A stretch of DNA of 64,000 bases from JBGTLU01 sp041743935. GTDB taxonomy: Bacteria > Bacteroidota > Bacteroidia > Sphingobacteriales > Sphingobacteriaceae. The position numbers were made by a program, and so were the translations under genes. Below, one piece after another: positions 41,780 through 49,671 of the stretch (position 1 is the first letter of the stretch; each line of letters opens with the position of its first letter). The stretch lies in contig JBGTLU010000061.1 of the NCBI GenBank assembly GCA_041743935.1, positions 1-64,000 on the forward strand, read 5' to 3'. Under the pieces are notes generated by a model, which made no database searches, had not been told where the DNA came from, and saw only the letters and a program-made list of their open reading frames with translations.

Positions 41780-42475
41780 ATGAAAAAAATCATCTTCCTT
41801 GCGCTAGCAATATTTTGTGCCTTACAGGTAAGTGCTCAAAACCCAGAATTGGTTAAACAAGTTTCTGTAAACGGAGTAGCCGAAATGGAAATCACGCCAG
41901 ATATTATCTACGTAAACATCACCCTAAAAGAATATTTTAGAGATGTAGCCAACCGTAGAAAAGTAGAAATAGACGTATTAGAAAAAGAACTACAAACTGC
42001 TGTATTAGCTGCTGGTATCCCGTCAGAAAATTTTACAGTTGACAATATATACGGCTACAACTACGATTGGAATAAGAAAAAAGGAGAAGAATTTTTAGGT
42101 AGAAAGCGATACAGGATAAAAGTATCTGACCTGAAAAAAATAAATGAAATCATTAGTAATGTAGATGGAAAAGGCATTGAATCTGTTAATATTGGTGAAT
42201 TTTCGCATACCAAAATTGAGCAGTATAAAAGTGAATTGATGATTAAAGCCGTACAAAATGCCAAATTTAAAGCAGAAACTTTGTTAGGAAGTATCGGAGA
42301 AAAATTAGACGGCCTAATTCAGTTAAGTGCAAATTCAGGATACTTTGCTCCACCAATGATTAGATCAAACGAAATGTATTCTACCAAAATGGCTACAGAC
42401 GAATTTATGCCAGAAATAGAAGTAAGAACCATAAAGTTGAGAGAAGAAGTACAAGCTACTTTTAAGATAAAATAA
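41780..42475 (+). CDS. SIMPL domain (DUF541) exported protein
   Basis: 231 residues. Signal peptide KKIIFLALAIFCALQVSAQ. The mature part matches SIMPL/DUF541: VSVNGVAEMEITPDIIYVNITLKEYF, a long helix with AVLAAGIPSENFTVDNI, and the C-terminal IEVRTIKLREEVQATFKI strand. Members form oligomeric periplasmic rings; a link to oxidative stress is reported for some, but the function in Bacteroidota is unknown. Single gene with a strong terminator downstream. Confidence 0.88.
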   Translation: MKKIIFLALAIFCALQVSAQNPELVKQVSVNGVAEMEITPDIIYVNITLKEYFRDVANRRKVEIDVLEKELQTAVLAAGIPSENFTVDNIYGYNYDWNKKKGEEFLGRKRYRIKVSDLKKINEIISNVDGKGIESVNIGEFSHTKIEQYKSELMIKAVQNAKFKAETLLGSIGEKLDGLIQLSANSGYFAPPMIRSNEMYSTKMATDEFMPEIEVRTIKLREEVQATFKIK

Positions 42476-42511
42476 AGTATTGCCCATCGGGGATAATTTA
42501 TATTGCATTTA

Positions 42512-42541
42512 AAATCCTGTTCGCTAAAACGAGCAGGATTT
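42512..42541 (+). terminator. Intrinsic terminator after the SIMPL gene
   Basis: AAATCCTGTTCG (42512-42523) pairs with CGAGCAGGATTT (42530-42541) with one G-T pair and a 6-base loop, followed directly by a run of T (to 42546). A textbook intrinsic terminator. Confidence 0.85.
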
Positions 42542-42668
42542 TTTTTATCCTTTATTTGGCTACAGCAAATGGGGCAATGAAAATATTTATTAAATTAATG
42601 TAGATTTTTATTGTTTATCAATAAATTATTATTGATATTTGTGGAGTTAAAAATAAATCAAACTCAAA

Positions 42669-43208
42669 ATGACAACAAAAACAACTTTTATTATGACCAC
42701 TCTCCATGTTATTGCATGGATTCTGTTTGTGGGTCTCTGTATCGAAACTGGCATATTACTATTTTCCTTTGTAGTAAATATTGTGGTAAACAATAAGGAA
42801 GCAGAAAATTTGTACAAGGGTTTAAATCTAGCTACATTGTACCAATATAGCATTTGGCAATACGTTGCTGTTTCGTCTTTGCTTATTTTCCTATCTGGCT
42901 TAAAGGCTTTTATCTTTTATTTGGTTATCCAGATTTTTACGAAAATCAATCTGATTAATCCTTTTAGTTTAGAAGTATCCACCTTAATTTCTAAAATTAG
43001 TTACGTTGCACTTCAAATTGGCATCCTATCTATAATAGTGAGTGGCTATATAAAATGGTTAGCCAAAAGAGGTATAGAACTAAGTAATGTGAGCGATTAT
43101 CTTGGCGGTGCTTCTGAATATTTATTACTTGGAGGAGTCATCTTTATGATAGCTCAGATATTTAAAAGAGGAATAGAAATACAAACCGAAAACGAATTAA
43201 CCATATAA
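42669..43208 (+). CDS. DUF2975 membrane protein
   Basis: 179 residues with four membrane helices: LHVIAWILFVGLCIETGILLFSFVV, YVAVSSLLIFLSGLKAFIFYLVIQIF, ISYVALQIGILSIIVSGYI and YLLLGGVIFMIAQIF. The pattern KINLINPFSLEVSTLISKISY between helices two and three, and the short cytosolic end, fit DUF2975. These proteins are almost always paired with a tiny Cro/C1 repressor, as here (three bases between the genes). The pair is thought to be regulatory, with the membrane protein controlling the DNA-binding one, but this is not established. Confidence 0.85.
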   Translation: MTTKTTFIMTTLHVIAWILFVGLCIETGILLFSFVVNIVVNNKEAENLYKGLNLATLYQYSIWQYVAVSSLLIFLSGLKAFIFYLVIQIFTKINLINPFSLEVSTLISKISYVALQIGILSIIVSGYIKWLAKRGIELSNVSDYLGGASEYLLLGGVIFMIAQIFKRGIEIQTENELTI

Positions 43209-43211
43209 GCC

Positions 43212-43415
43212 ATGCCTATAATCGTAAATTTAGATGTGATGATGGCAAAGCGCAAAATGTCATTAAACGAACTTTCTGAACGGGTGGATTTAACGCTTTC
43301 TAATTTATCTATACTAAAAACAGGAAAAGCAAAGGCCGTTAGGTTTAATACACTCGAGGCTATATGCAAAGCGTTGGATTGCCAACCCGGAGACATTTTG
43401 GAGTACAAAGAATAA
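43212..43415 (+). CDS. Small Cro/C1-type HTH regulator (YozG-like)
   Basis: 67 residues, just an HTH domain: MPIIVNLDVMMAKRKMSLNELSERVDLTLSNLSILKTGKAKAVRFNTLEAICKALDCQPGDILEYKE. The form VxLDxMxxxRKMSxxELAxxVxxTxxNLSxLKTGKAKAIRFxTLxxIC is the partner family of DUF2975. It follows that gene by three bases and ends before a strong bidirectional hairpin. It probably represses its own operon; no operator can be proved from sequence. Confidence 0.9.
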   Translation: MPIIVNLDVMMAKRKMSLNELSERVDLTLSNLSILKTGKAKAVRFNTLEAICKALDCQPGDILEYKE

Positions 43416-43424
43416 GAAAAACTT

Positions 43425-43460
43425 TTTCAGCAAGAGCCTAATATTCGGCTCTTGCTGAAA
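43425..43460. terminator. Bidirectional terminator between HTH and serS
   Basis: A perfect 14-bp stem: TTTCAGCAAGAGCC (43425-43438) and GGCTCTTGCTGAAA (43447-43460) with an 8-base loop between convergent genes. A- and T-rich sequence flanks both sides. Confidence 0.85.
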
Positions 43461-43464
43461 TAAC

Positions 43465-44736
43465 TTATTTAATCCACTCAAAGCCGGTATACGGCACCAA
43501 TACTTTTGGTATTCTTATTCCTTCTTCTGTTTGATTATTCTCTAAAATAGAAGCAACAATTCTTGGCAGAGCCAAAGCGCTTCCGTTTAAGGTATGTGCT
43601 AATTGAGGCTTGCCTTCTTTTCCTTTAAATCTCAACTTTAAGCGATTGCTTTGAAATGTTTCGAAGTTAGAAACCGAGCTAACTTCCAACCACTTGGCTT
43701 GTGCTGCACAAAATACTTCCATATCATACGTCAGAGCAGAGCCAAAACTCATATCGCCACCGCATAAACACAGTACTCTATAAGGTAATTCTAAGTCTTG
43801 TAATAACTGTTGTACGTGCAAACTCATCTCCTCCAATACTTCATATGACTTTTCGGGATGAGCAATTTGTACAATCTCTACTTTATCAAACTGATGTAAA
43901 CGGTTTAAGCCTCTAACGTGTGCCCCATAAGAGCCTGCTTCTCTGCGAAAACAAGGAGTATAACCGGCATTCTTAATGGGTAAATCCTCTTCTTTAACAA
44001 TCACATCTCGGTATAAATTTGTAATAGGAACTTCGGCAGTTGGGATAAGGTACAAACCATCCAACCCAATGTGATACATCTGACCCTCTTTATCTGGCAA
44101 TTGTCCGGTACCAAAGCCCGAAGCTTCGTTTACCAATATTGGTGGTTGCATTTCGCGGTAACCGGCAGCATCTGCTTGGTCTAAAAAATAATTGATAAGT
44201 GCGCGCTGTAAACGAGCACCTTTCCCTTTATACACCGGAAAGCCTGCTCCAGTAATTTTATTACCTAATTCAAAATCGATGATATCGTATTTAGCAGCCA
44301 ACTCCCAATGCGGTACGGCTTTTTCGTATAAATCGGGTTTTGTACCCCAACTAATTACCGTTTCATTATCCTCGGCAGATTTACCAAGCGGAACCATTAC
44401 GTGCGGAAGATTGGGTACTAAAACCAATGCATTTTGTAATTGCTGTTCAATTTCGGATAGCTCTTCATTAAGCAATTTTATATCCTCACGTAACAGCATA
44501 CTGCGTTGTTTCATGCTTTCTGCATCTTCTTTTTTTCCATCGCGCATTAACTCGCCGATGGTTTTTGCCATGCTGTTAGATTGTGACGATACATTATCCA
44601 GTTGCAATTGGGTAGATTTTCTTCTGTTATCTAAATTTAAAATAACATCCACTAAATCTAATTGCTTGAAATTTTTTACCGCCAATCGTTGCAATACGTA
44701 CTCTTTATTTTCGCGGATATAATTAACTTGCAGCAT
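43465..44736 (-). CDS. serS: Seryl-tRNA synthetase
   Basis: 423 residues from ATG 44736. The frame is open to 44799, but the family start MLQVNYIRENKEYVLQRLAVKNF and a promoter at 44762-44755 favour this ATG. The N-terminal helical arm (coiled coil about 30-110) binds the long variable arm of tRNA-Ser. The class II core has motif 2 FRREAGSYGAHVRGLNRLHQFDKVEI and motif 3 ending HTLNGSALALPRIVASILENNQ. It charges tRNA-Ser (and selenocysteine tRNA where present). It is divergent from rsmI with which it shares the short promoter region. Confidence 0.97.
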   Translation of the reverse strand: MLQVNYIRENKEYVLQRLAVKNFKQLDLVDVILNLDNRRKSTQLQLDNVSSQSNSMAKTIGELMRDGKKEDAESMKQRSMLLREDIKLLNEELSEIEQQLQNALVLVPNLPHVMVPLGKSAEDNETVISWGTKPDLYEKAVPHWELAAKYDIIDFELGNKITGAGFPVYKGKGARLQRALINYFLDQADAAGYREMQPPILVNEASGFGTGQLPDKEGQMYHIGLDGLYLIPTAEVPITNLYRDVIVKEEDLPIKNAGYTPCFRREAGSYGAHVRGLNRLHQFDKVEIVQIAHPEKSYEVLEEMSLHVQQLLQDLELPYRVLCLCGGDMSFGSALTYDMEVFCAAQAKWLEVSSVSNFETFQSNRLKLRFKGKEGKPQLAHTLNGSALALPRIVASILENNQTEEGIRIPKVLVPYTGFEWIK

Positions 44737-44754
44737 TATTTTATACTTTTTGTG

Positions 44755-44762
44755 CAAAGATA
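44755..44762 (-). promoter_or_regulatory. serS -7 box in the serS/rsmI divergent region
   Basis: On the minus strand TATCTTTG, an exact TAnnTTTG, lies 18 bases before the serS ATG. On the plus strand TACTTTTTG (44744-44752) is a near match that could serve rsmI, so the two genes probably use overlapping divergent promoters. Confidence 0.55.
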
Positions 44763-44787
44763 ATAATCCAAACCGCAACCCCACTGC

Positions 44788-45483
44788 ATGCAAAAACAAT
44801 CTGAACCAAGTAGCGGAAAAATGTATTTGGTACCAACACCCATTGGTAATTTAGAGGATATTACGCTTAGAGCAATTAGGGTTTTAAAAGAAGTGGATTT
44901 AGTATTAGCAGAAGATACCAGAACCGGGGGTATATTACTAAAACATTTGGGTATTGATAAACGGATTTTAGCCCATCATCAACACAACGAACATCAAGCC
45001 ATAAAAGAAATCATTCGTTTTTTAAAAGAAGGTAAAAATATTGCATTAATAAGCGATGCAGGCACTCCTGCCATATCAGATCCTGGCTTTTTGCTCGTAA
45101 GAGAATGTATAAAAGAAGAAATTAGGATAGAAACTTTGCCTGGTGCTACTGCTTTTGTTCCGGCATTGGTTAATTCGGGTTTGCCAACAGATCGTTTTTG
45201 TTTCGAAGGATTTTTACCGGTGAAAAAAGGCCGAAAAACTAGATTAAAAGAATTGGCAAATGAAGAACGTACCATGATTTTTTACGAATCTCCACACCGA
45301 TTATTAAAAACATTAACCGAGTTTAAGCTCCATTTCGGAGAGGAAAGACAAGCATCCGTTTCGAGAGAATTAACCAAGATTTTTGAAGAAACTGTTCGCG
45401 GCTCGTTTGATGAAATTATAGCTCATTTTGAGAACAATGTATTAAAAGGAGAAATTGTGATTTGTGTAGCCGGAAAGCCGTAA
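44788..45483 (+). CDS. rsmI: 16S rRNA (cytidine(1402)-2'-O)-methyltransferase
   Basis: 231 residues. Tetrapyrrole-methylase-fold enzyme that 2'-O-methylates C1402 of 16S rRNA in the P site. Signatures: LYLVPTPIGNLEDITLRAIRVLKEVDLVLAEDTR-type start (here MYLVPTPIGNLEDITLRA), LKHLGIDKRILAHHQHNE, LISDAGTPAISDPGFLLVREC and PTDRFCFEGFLP. The ATG at 44788 gives an 11-residue polar extension; the ATG at 44821 directly before YLVPTPIGN is an equally good start. Divergent from serS, followed by lnt. Confidence 0.95.
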   Translation: MQKQSEPSSGKMYLVPTPIGNLEDITLRAIRVLKEVDLVLAEDTRTGGILLKHLGIDKRILAHHQHNEHQAIKEIIRFLKEGKNIALISDAGTPAISDPGFLLVRECIKEEIRIETLPGATAFVPALVNSGLPTDRFCFEGFLPVKKGRKTRLKELANEERTMIFYESPHRLLKTLTEFKLHFGEERQASVSRELTKIFEETVRGSFDEIIAHFENNVLKGEIVICVAGKP

Positions 45484-45518
45484 AACCTATAAGCCAACCA
45501 AAAAAAATTAAACCAACC

Positions 45519-47114
45519 GTGAAACCAAACCTGCAACGAATTTCATTATGTCTCTTAAGCGGTATATTACTTTGGCTTTCTTGGCCTACTATTTCGTTTA
45601 CTTTTTTAATCTTTTTTGCTTTAGTTCCTCTGTTTATTGCAGAAGATAGGTTCAAAGGAAAAGGATTTTTTAAATATGCCTTTTTAGGTTTTTTACTTTG
45701 GAATTCTCTCACCATTTATTGGATCTGGAATGCATCCGAATTCGGAGCAATTTTCGCTATTTTATTGGGTACCTCTTTAATGTCTTTGCCTTGGATGTTT
45801 TATCGATTTACAAAGCGAATATTTGGAGAAAAAATCGGTTTAATTTCATTCGTAGTGTATTGGCTAGGATACGAATACTTGCACCAAGAGTGGCAATTCT
45901 CTTTCCCTTGGTTAACGCTCGGAAATGTTTTTGCCAATTATCATACTTGGATTCAATGGTATGAATTTACGGGAGTTTTTGGTGGTTCACTCTGGGTATT
46001 ATTGTCTAATATTTTCATCTATCAACTTATAAAATATCGTTCGGAAAGTATAAAAACCAATAAAACACTTTGGACTAAACGTGCTTTAGTTGCTGCAACT
46101 ATTTTTTTGCCTATCCTCTTATCAAAAATTATGTATACTAATTATGTAGAGGAAAGTAACCCGGTAAATATTGTGGTAGTGCAACCAAACATAGATCCAT
46201 ACACCGAAAAATTTAATGCTCTGCCACCCGAAATTCAATTAGAAAATCTCATTCGTTTATCCGATTCATTAGGTCAAAGCAATACCGAGTTTTTTATTTG
46301 GCCAGAAACAGCCATCATCCGAGATATTAATGAAGATCAAATACACTTAGATAACAACGTAGTAGTAATCCAAAATTTTGTAGAGAAATATAAAAACGGC
46401 AACGTACTTACAGGCGCAACTACCTATAGGCAATATACTGATAAAGCTACCGAAACGGCTCGCACGTATTCTAATGGCACTTGTTGCTACGATGTGTTTA
46501 ATACTGCATTGCAAATAGAAAATTCTGCTGAAGTTCAAATTTATCATAAATCTAAGTTGGTTGCTGGGGTAGAACAAATACCGTACGTGAGTATTTTTGG
46601 TTTTTTAAGCTATTTTTCCATTGATTTGGGTGGAGGAGCTTTAGGTAGTTTAGGTACTCAAAAAGAACGAGGGGTTTTTTATACTCAAAGTGGAATTGGT
46701 GCCGCTCCTGTAATTTGTTACGAGTCGGTATTTGGTGAGTTTGTTGGCGATTATATTCTTAACGGGGCACAATTTATAGCTATCATCACTAACGATGGTT
46801 GGTGGAAAAACACGCCAGGTTATCGTCATCATAATATGTATGCAAAACTTAGAGCTATTGAAACCAGAAGAAGTATAGCACGTTCGGCAAATACCGGAAT
46901 ATCTTCATTCATAAATCAGAGAGGAGATATTTTACAAGAAACAGAGTGGTGGGTGCCTACCGCCTTAAAAGGCGATATCAATCTGAATGATAAAATAACT
47001 TTTTACACACGATTTGGAGATTACATTCCGAAAATTGCTTCTGTATTGGCAATACTATTTATAGCTTTCAGTTTTTACAGAAATAAAACATATCGTAAGT
47101 CTTTGTTAACATAA
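45519..47114 (+). CDS. lnt: Apolipoprotein N-acyltransferase
   Basis: 531 residues from GTG 45519; a TTG at 45462 overlapping rsmI would add 19 residues. N-terminal membrane domain of about seven helices (SGILLWLSWPTISFTFLIFFALVPLFIAE, FAFPWLTLGNVFANY-type segment FSFPWLTLGNVFANYHTWIQWYEFTG), then the nitrilase-like catalytic domain with Glu263 (WPETA), Lys344 (YHKSKLVAGVEQIPY) and Cys400 (PVICYESVFGE). It adds the third acyl chain to the N-terminal Cys of lipoproteins, the step after Lgt and LspA. Bacteroidota also use other N-acylation routes, but the catalytic triad here is intact. Confidence 0.94.
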   Translation: MKPNLQRISLCLLSGILLWLSWPTISFTFLIFFALVPLFIAEDRFKGKGFFKYAFLGFLLWNSLTIYWIWNASEFGAIFAILLGTSLMSLPWMFYRFTKRIFGEKIGLISFVVYWLGYEYLHQEWQFSFPWLTLGNVFANYHTWIQWYEFTGVFGGSLWVLLSNIFIYQLIKYRSESIKTNKTLWTKRALVAATIFLPILLSKIMYTNYVEESNPVNIVVVQPNIDPYTEKFNALPPEIQLENLIRLSDSLGQSNTEFFIWPETAIIRDINEDQIHLDNNVVVIQNFVEKYKNGNVLTGATTYRQYTDKATETARTYSNGTCCYDVFNTALQIENSAEVQIYHKSKLVAGVEQIPYVSIFGFLSYFSIDLGGGALGSLGTQKERGVFYTQSGIGAAPVICYESVFGEFVGDYILNGAQFIAIITNDGWWKNTPGYRHHNMYAKLRAIETRRSIARSANTGISSFINQRGDILQETEWWVPTALKGDINLNDKITFYTRFGDYIPKIASVLAILFIAFSFYRNKTYRKSLLT

Positions 47115-47211
47115 ACAAATAATTATGTAATTAAAACCCAATGGTATGTTAAAATTAAGCGTATATTTTAGCGTTATTTATACAAAACTGTCAAAAATAA
47201 AAACTACAAAG

Positions 47212-48657
47212 ATGAAATTTTCAAGATTTATCACATATACTACATTAATATTCTGCTTTTTAATTATTTCTGCTTGTGCAGTAAATCCAGTAACTGGTAA
47301 AAAACAACTGGTGTTAATGTCGGAGCAACAAGAAATTAGTATGGGCGTTGCAGCTGACCCACAAATTGTTGGTTTTTTTGGCTTATATGATGATGTTAAA
47401 TTACAGAATTTCATCACAGAAAAAGGGAAGCAAATGGCAGCCGTTTCGCATCGTCCAAATCTTGCCTATGAATTTAAAATTGTAGATTCGCCGGCAATTA
47501 ATGCATTTGCCGTTCCGGGTGGTTATGTTTATTTCACCAGAGGGATCATGGCGCATTTTAATAATGAAGCGGAGTTTGCCGGTGTTTTAGGTCATGAAAT
47601 CGGGCACATTACAGCAAGACATACTGTAATCCAGCAACGAAATGCAATGCTCGGGCAAATTGGTTTAATTGCAGGTATAGTTTTAGTTCCGCGTTTAGCT
47701 GAATTTGCTGAACCCCTTACTACTGGAATGCAATTAGCATTGATGAGTTTTGGTAGAGATGCCGAAAGACAATCGGATGAATTAGGTGTAGAATACTCGG
47801 CACGTATTGGATATGACCCAACAGAAATGGCTGGTTTTTTTACCACGCTTGAAAGGCAATCAGCTAAAGAAGGTAATCCGGCCATTCCGGAGTTTTTATC
47901 TACACACCCTTCTCCTGGAGATCGATTTGTAACCGTTGGCAAATTAGCAGAAGAATGGAAAACCAAATTAAATTTAGCCAACCCTAAAGTTGGTAGAGAC
48001 AATTATTTACGCATGATTGATGGCATTATTTTGGGAGAAAATCCCCGCCAAGGTTTTGTAGAAAATAGTATGTTTTATCACCCTGATTTAAAATTCCTTT
48101 TTTCTATACCACAGAATTGGAAATTAATAAACACACCACAACAAGTACAAATGGCACCTGCAAATGGTGAGGCATTATTTATGTTTACCATTGTACAGGG
48201 CAATTCATTAGAAGAAGCTGCTAACTCTATCCTTCAGAATTATAAATTAGAAAGAGTAGATGCACAGAAAGAAACTATAAACGGTTTACCTGCATTAGTA
48301 ATGATTGCAGACCAGAAACAAGAAAAAGGTACCATTCGAGTGTTAAACGGATTAATACAGTATGGCGGAAATATTTACAGTTTTATGGGTATTTCTGAGT
48401 TGTCTAAATTTAATGGGTATCAAAACACCTTTTTAACTACCATACGTAATTTCGCAGAATTAAAAGAAGCCAGCAAACTCAACAAAAAACCAGAGCGTGT
48501 AAGAATTAAAACACTAACACAAGACATGACATTGCAGGCAGCCTTACGCTTTTATAATATGCCAACTGCTCGTTACGATGAATTAGCTATATTAAATGGA
48601 ATGTTGTTAACAGACCAGTTGAAAAAAGGCTCGTTAATAAAAATGGTTGGGGAATAA
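47212..48657 (+). CDS. M48-family metalloprotease, lipoprotein (BepA/LoiP-like)
   Basis: 481 residues from ATG 47212; the frame extends back to an ATG at 47146, but KFSRFITYTTLIFCFLIISAC is the natural lipoprotein signal, with Cys at its end. Peptidase M48 domain with the zinc site HEIGH at 128-132 (LGHEIGHITARH) and the distal glutamate segment AERQSDELGVEYSARIGYDP. VNPVTGKKQLVLMSEQQEISMG is the conserved lead-in. The C-terminal part (about 280-481) differs from BepA, without TPRs, and ends in a domain like those of other Bacteroidota M48 proteins (ALRFYNMPTARYDELAILNGM). Role: quality control of outer-membrane proteins, by family. Confidence 0.9.
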   Translation: MKFSRFITYTTLIFCFLIISACAVNPVTGKKQLVLMSEQQEISMGVAADPQIVGFFGLYDDVKLQNFITEKGKQMAAVSHRPNLAYEFKIVDSPAINAFAVPGGYVYFTRGIMAHFNNEAEFAGVLGHEIGHITARHTVIQQRNAMLGQIGLIAGIVLVPRLAEFAEPLTTGMQLALMSFGRDAERQSDELGVEYSARIGYDPTEMAGFFTTLERQSAKEGNPAIPEFLSTHPSPGDRFVTVGKLAEEWKTKLNLANPKVGRDNYLRMIDGIILGENPRQGFVENSMFYHPDLKFLFSIPQNWKLINTPQQVQMAPANGEALFMFTIVQGNSLEEAANSILQNYKLERVDAQKETINGLPALVMIADQKQEKGTIRVLNGLIQYGGNIYSFMGISELSKFNGYQNTFLTTIRNFAELKEASKLNKKPERVRIKTLTQDMTLQAALRFYNMPTARYDELAILNGMLLTDQLKKGSLIKMVGE

Positions 48658-48741
48658 TCTCTTTAGTTAAAAACTACCCTAAGTTTATTCTCGAATTTTG
48701 GCATTCTAATTGACGCTTTTCAAACCGTTTTATCTCTCAAA

Positions 48742-49566
48742 ATGGTTGGTCTATTTCATGCGTTTTTATTTTTCATCGTATTTGCATCTTATACAAAAGA
48801 AGCAAAGGCATTTGGATGTAGACACTATGATAATCTAATCTACAACGGAGATACTGTAAAAATCATTTTTTCTCCATTTTTTTCTCATCCCAAAAAACTG
48901 GAATTATTCAAAAGTATAGAAGAAAATTATACGACAGATAATAGTTGCTTCTTATCAGAGTGGGAAATTATAGATAACAGATTGTACCTAATAAAAATTA
49001 ATGAGTTGCAAGGATTCCATGGCTCACAAAAAATCGGTTCAATTAACTTAGACCTTGTTTTTAAAGATAAAGTGAAAGATGGAAGAGTTTTCGCTTATTG
49101 GGTTACCGATTCCTTATTAAGCCCAAGTGGCGAGTTATTGCACTATTTAGAGCTTTCAAGACAAGGTATCTACTCACAAGAAACTGACTATTTCATAACT
49201 AATGGTCTGTTTACACATACCAAAGTATATGATAATTCCGCATCCTATTGGTTTCCAATACATAAAATGCAAGATAAATTGTTTGATGCATTAGATAGTA
49301 AATTTGATTTGAGTTTACTACCCGATACGGATACACTAATTAGAGTGTTTGTTCATTTTTCGGGTAATGAATTTGGTAAAGTTGATTCTGTGAGGATATT
49401 AAGAGAGGGTACAGAAATAATTAATGCCGAATTAATACGTGTAATTTCTACTATCGACGGAATTGGCATTAACAAAATAAGAGGCAAAAACCAAAGAATA
49501 TACATTAGTATTATGCTCCAATTTGAAACTTTGAATGGTATTAAAAGATTTAAACGCCCAAAATAA
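48742..49566 (+). CDS. Exported hypothetical protein
   Basis: 274 residues. N-terminal hydrophobic segment LFHAFLFFIVFASYTKEAKA is a signal peptide. The C-terminal 75 residues (LIRVFVHFSGNEFGKVDSVRILREGTEIINAELIRVIST ... ISIMLQFE) resemble a TonB C-terminal fold in strand pattern, but the match is weak and no GWxPG-type motif is visible. I do not recognise a family. It is flanked by the M48 protease and a peptidase on the same strand, with gaps of 84 and 105 bases. An A/T-only 8-bp inverted repeat covers the stop region (49563-49585). Confidence 0.55.
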   Translation: MVGLFHAFLFFIVFASYTKEAKAFGCRHYDNLIYNGDTVKIIFSPFFSHPKKLELFKSIEENYTTDNSCFLSEWEIIDNRLYLIKINELQGFHGSQKIGSINLDLVFKDKVKDGRVFAYWVTDSLLSPSGELLHYLELSRQGIYSQETDYFITNGLFTHTKVYDNSASYWFPIHKMQDKLFDALDSKFDLSLLPDTDTLIRVFVHFSGNEFGKVDSVRILREGTEIINAELIRVISTIDGIGINKIRGKNQRIYISIMLQFETLNGIKRFKRPK

Positions 49567-49671
49567 AATTCAACTTTAATTTTATCGTAATTCTCAAGTC
49601 TTTCTATATCAACCACATCCAATTTTTTAGTATCTTACGGTTTTAAAATTCATTAAATCTTTATTTAGAAT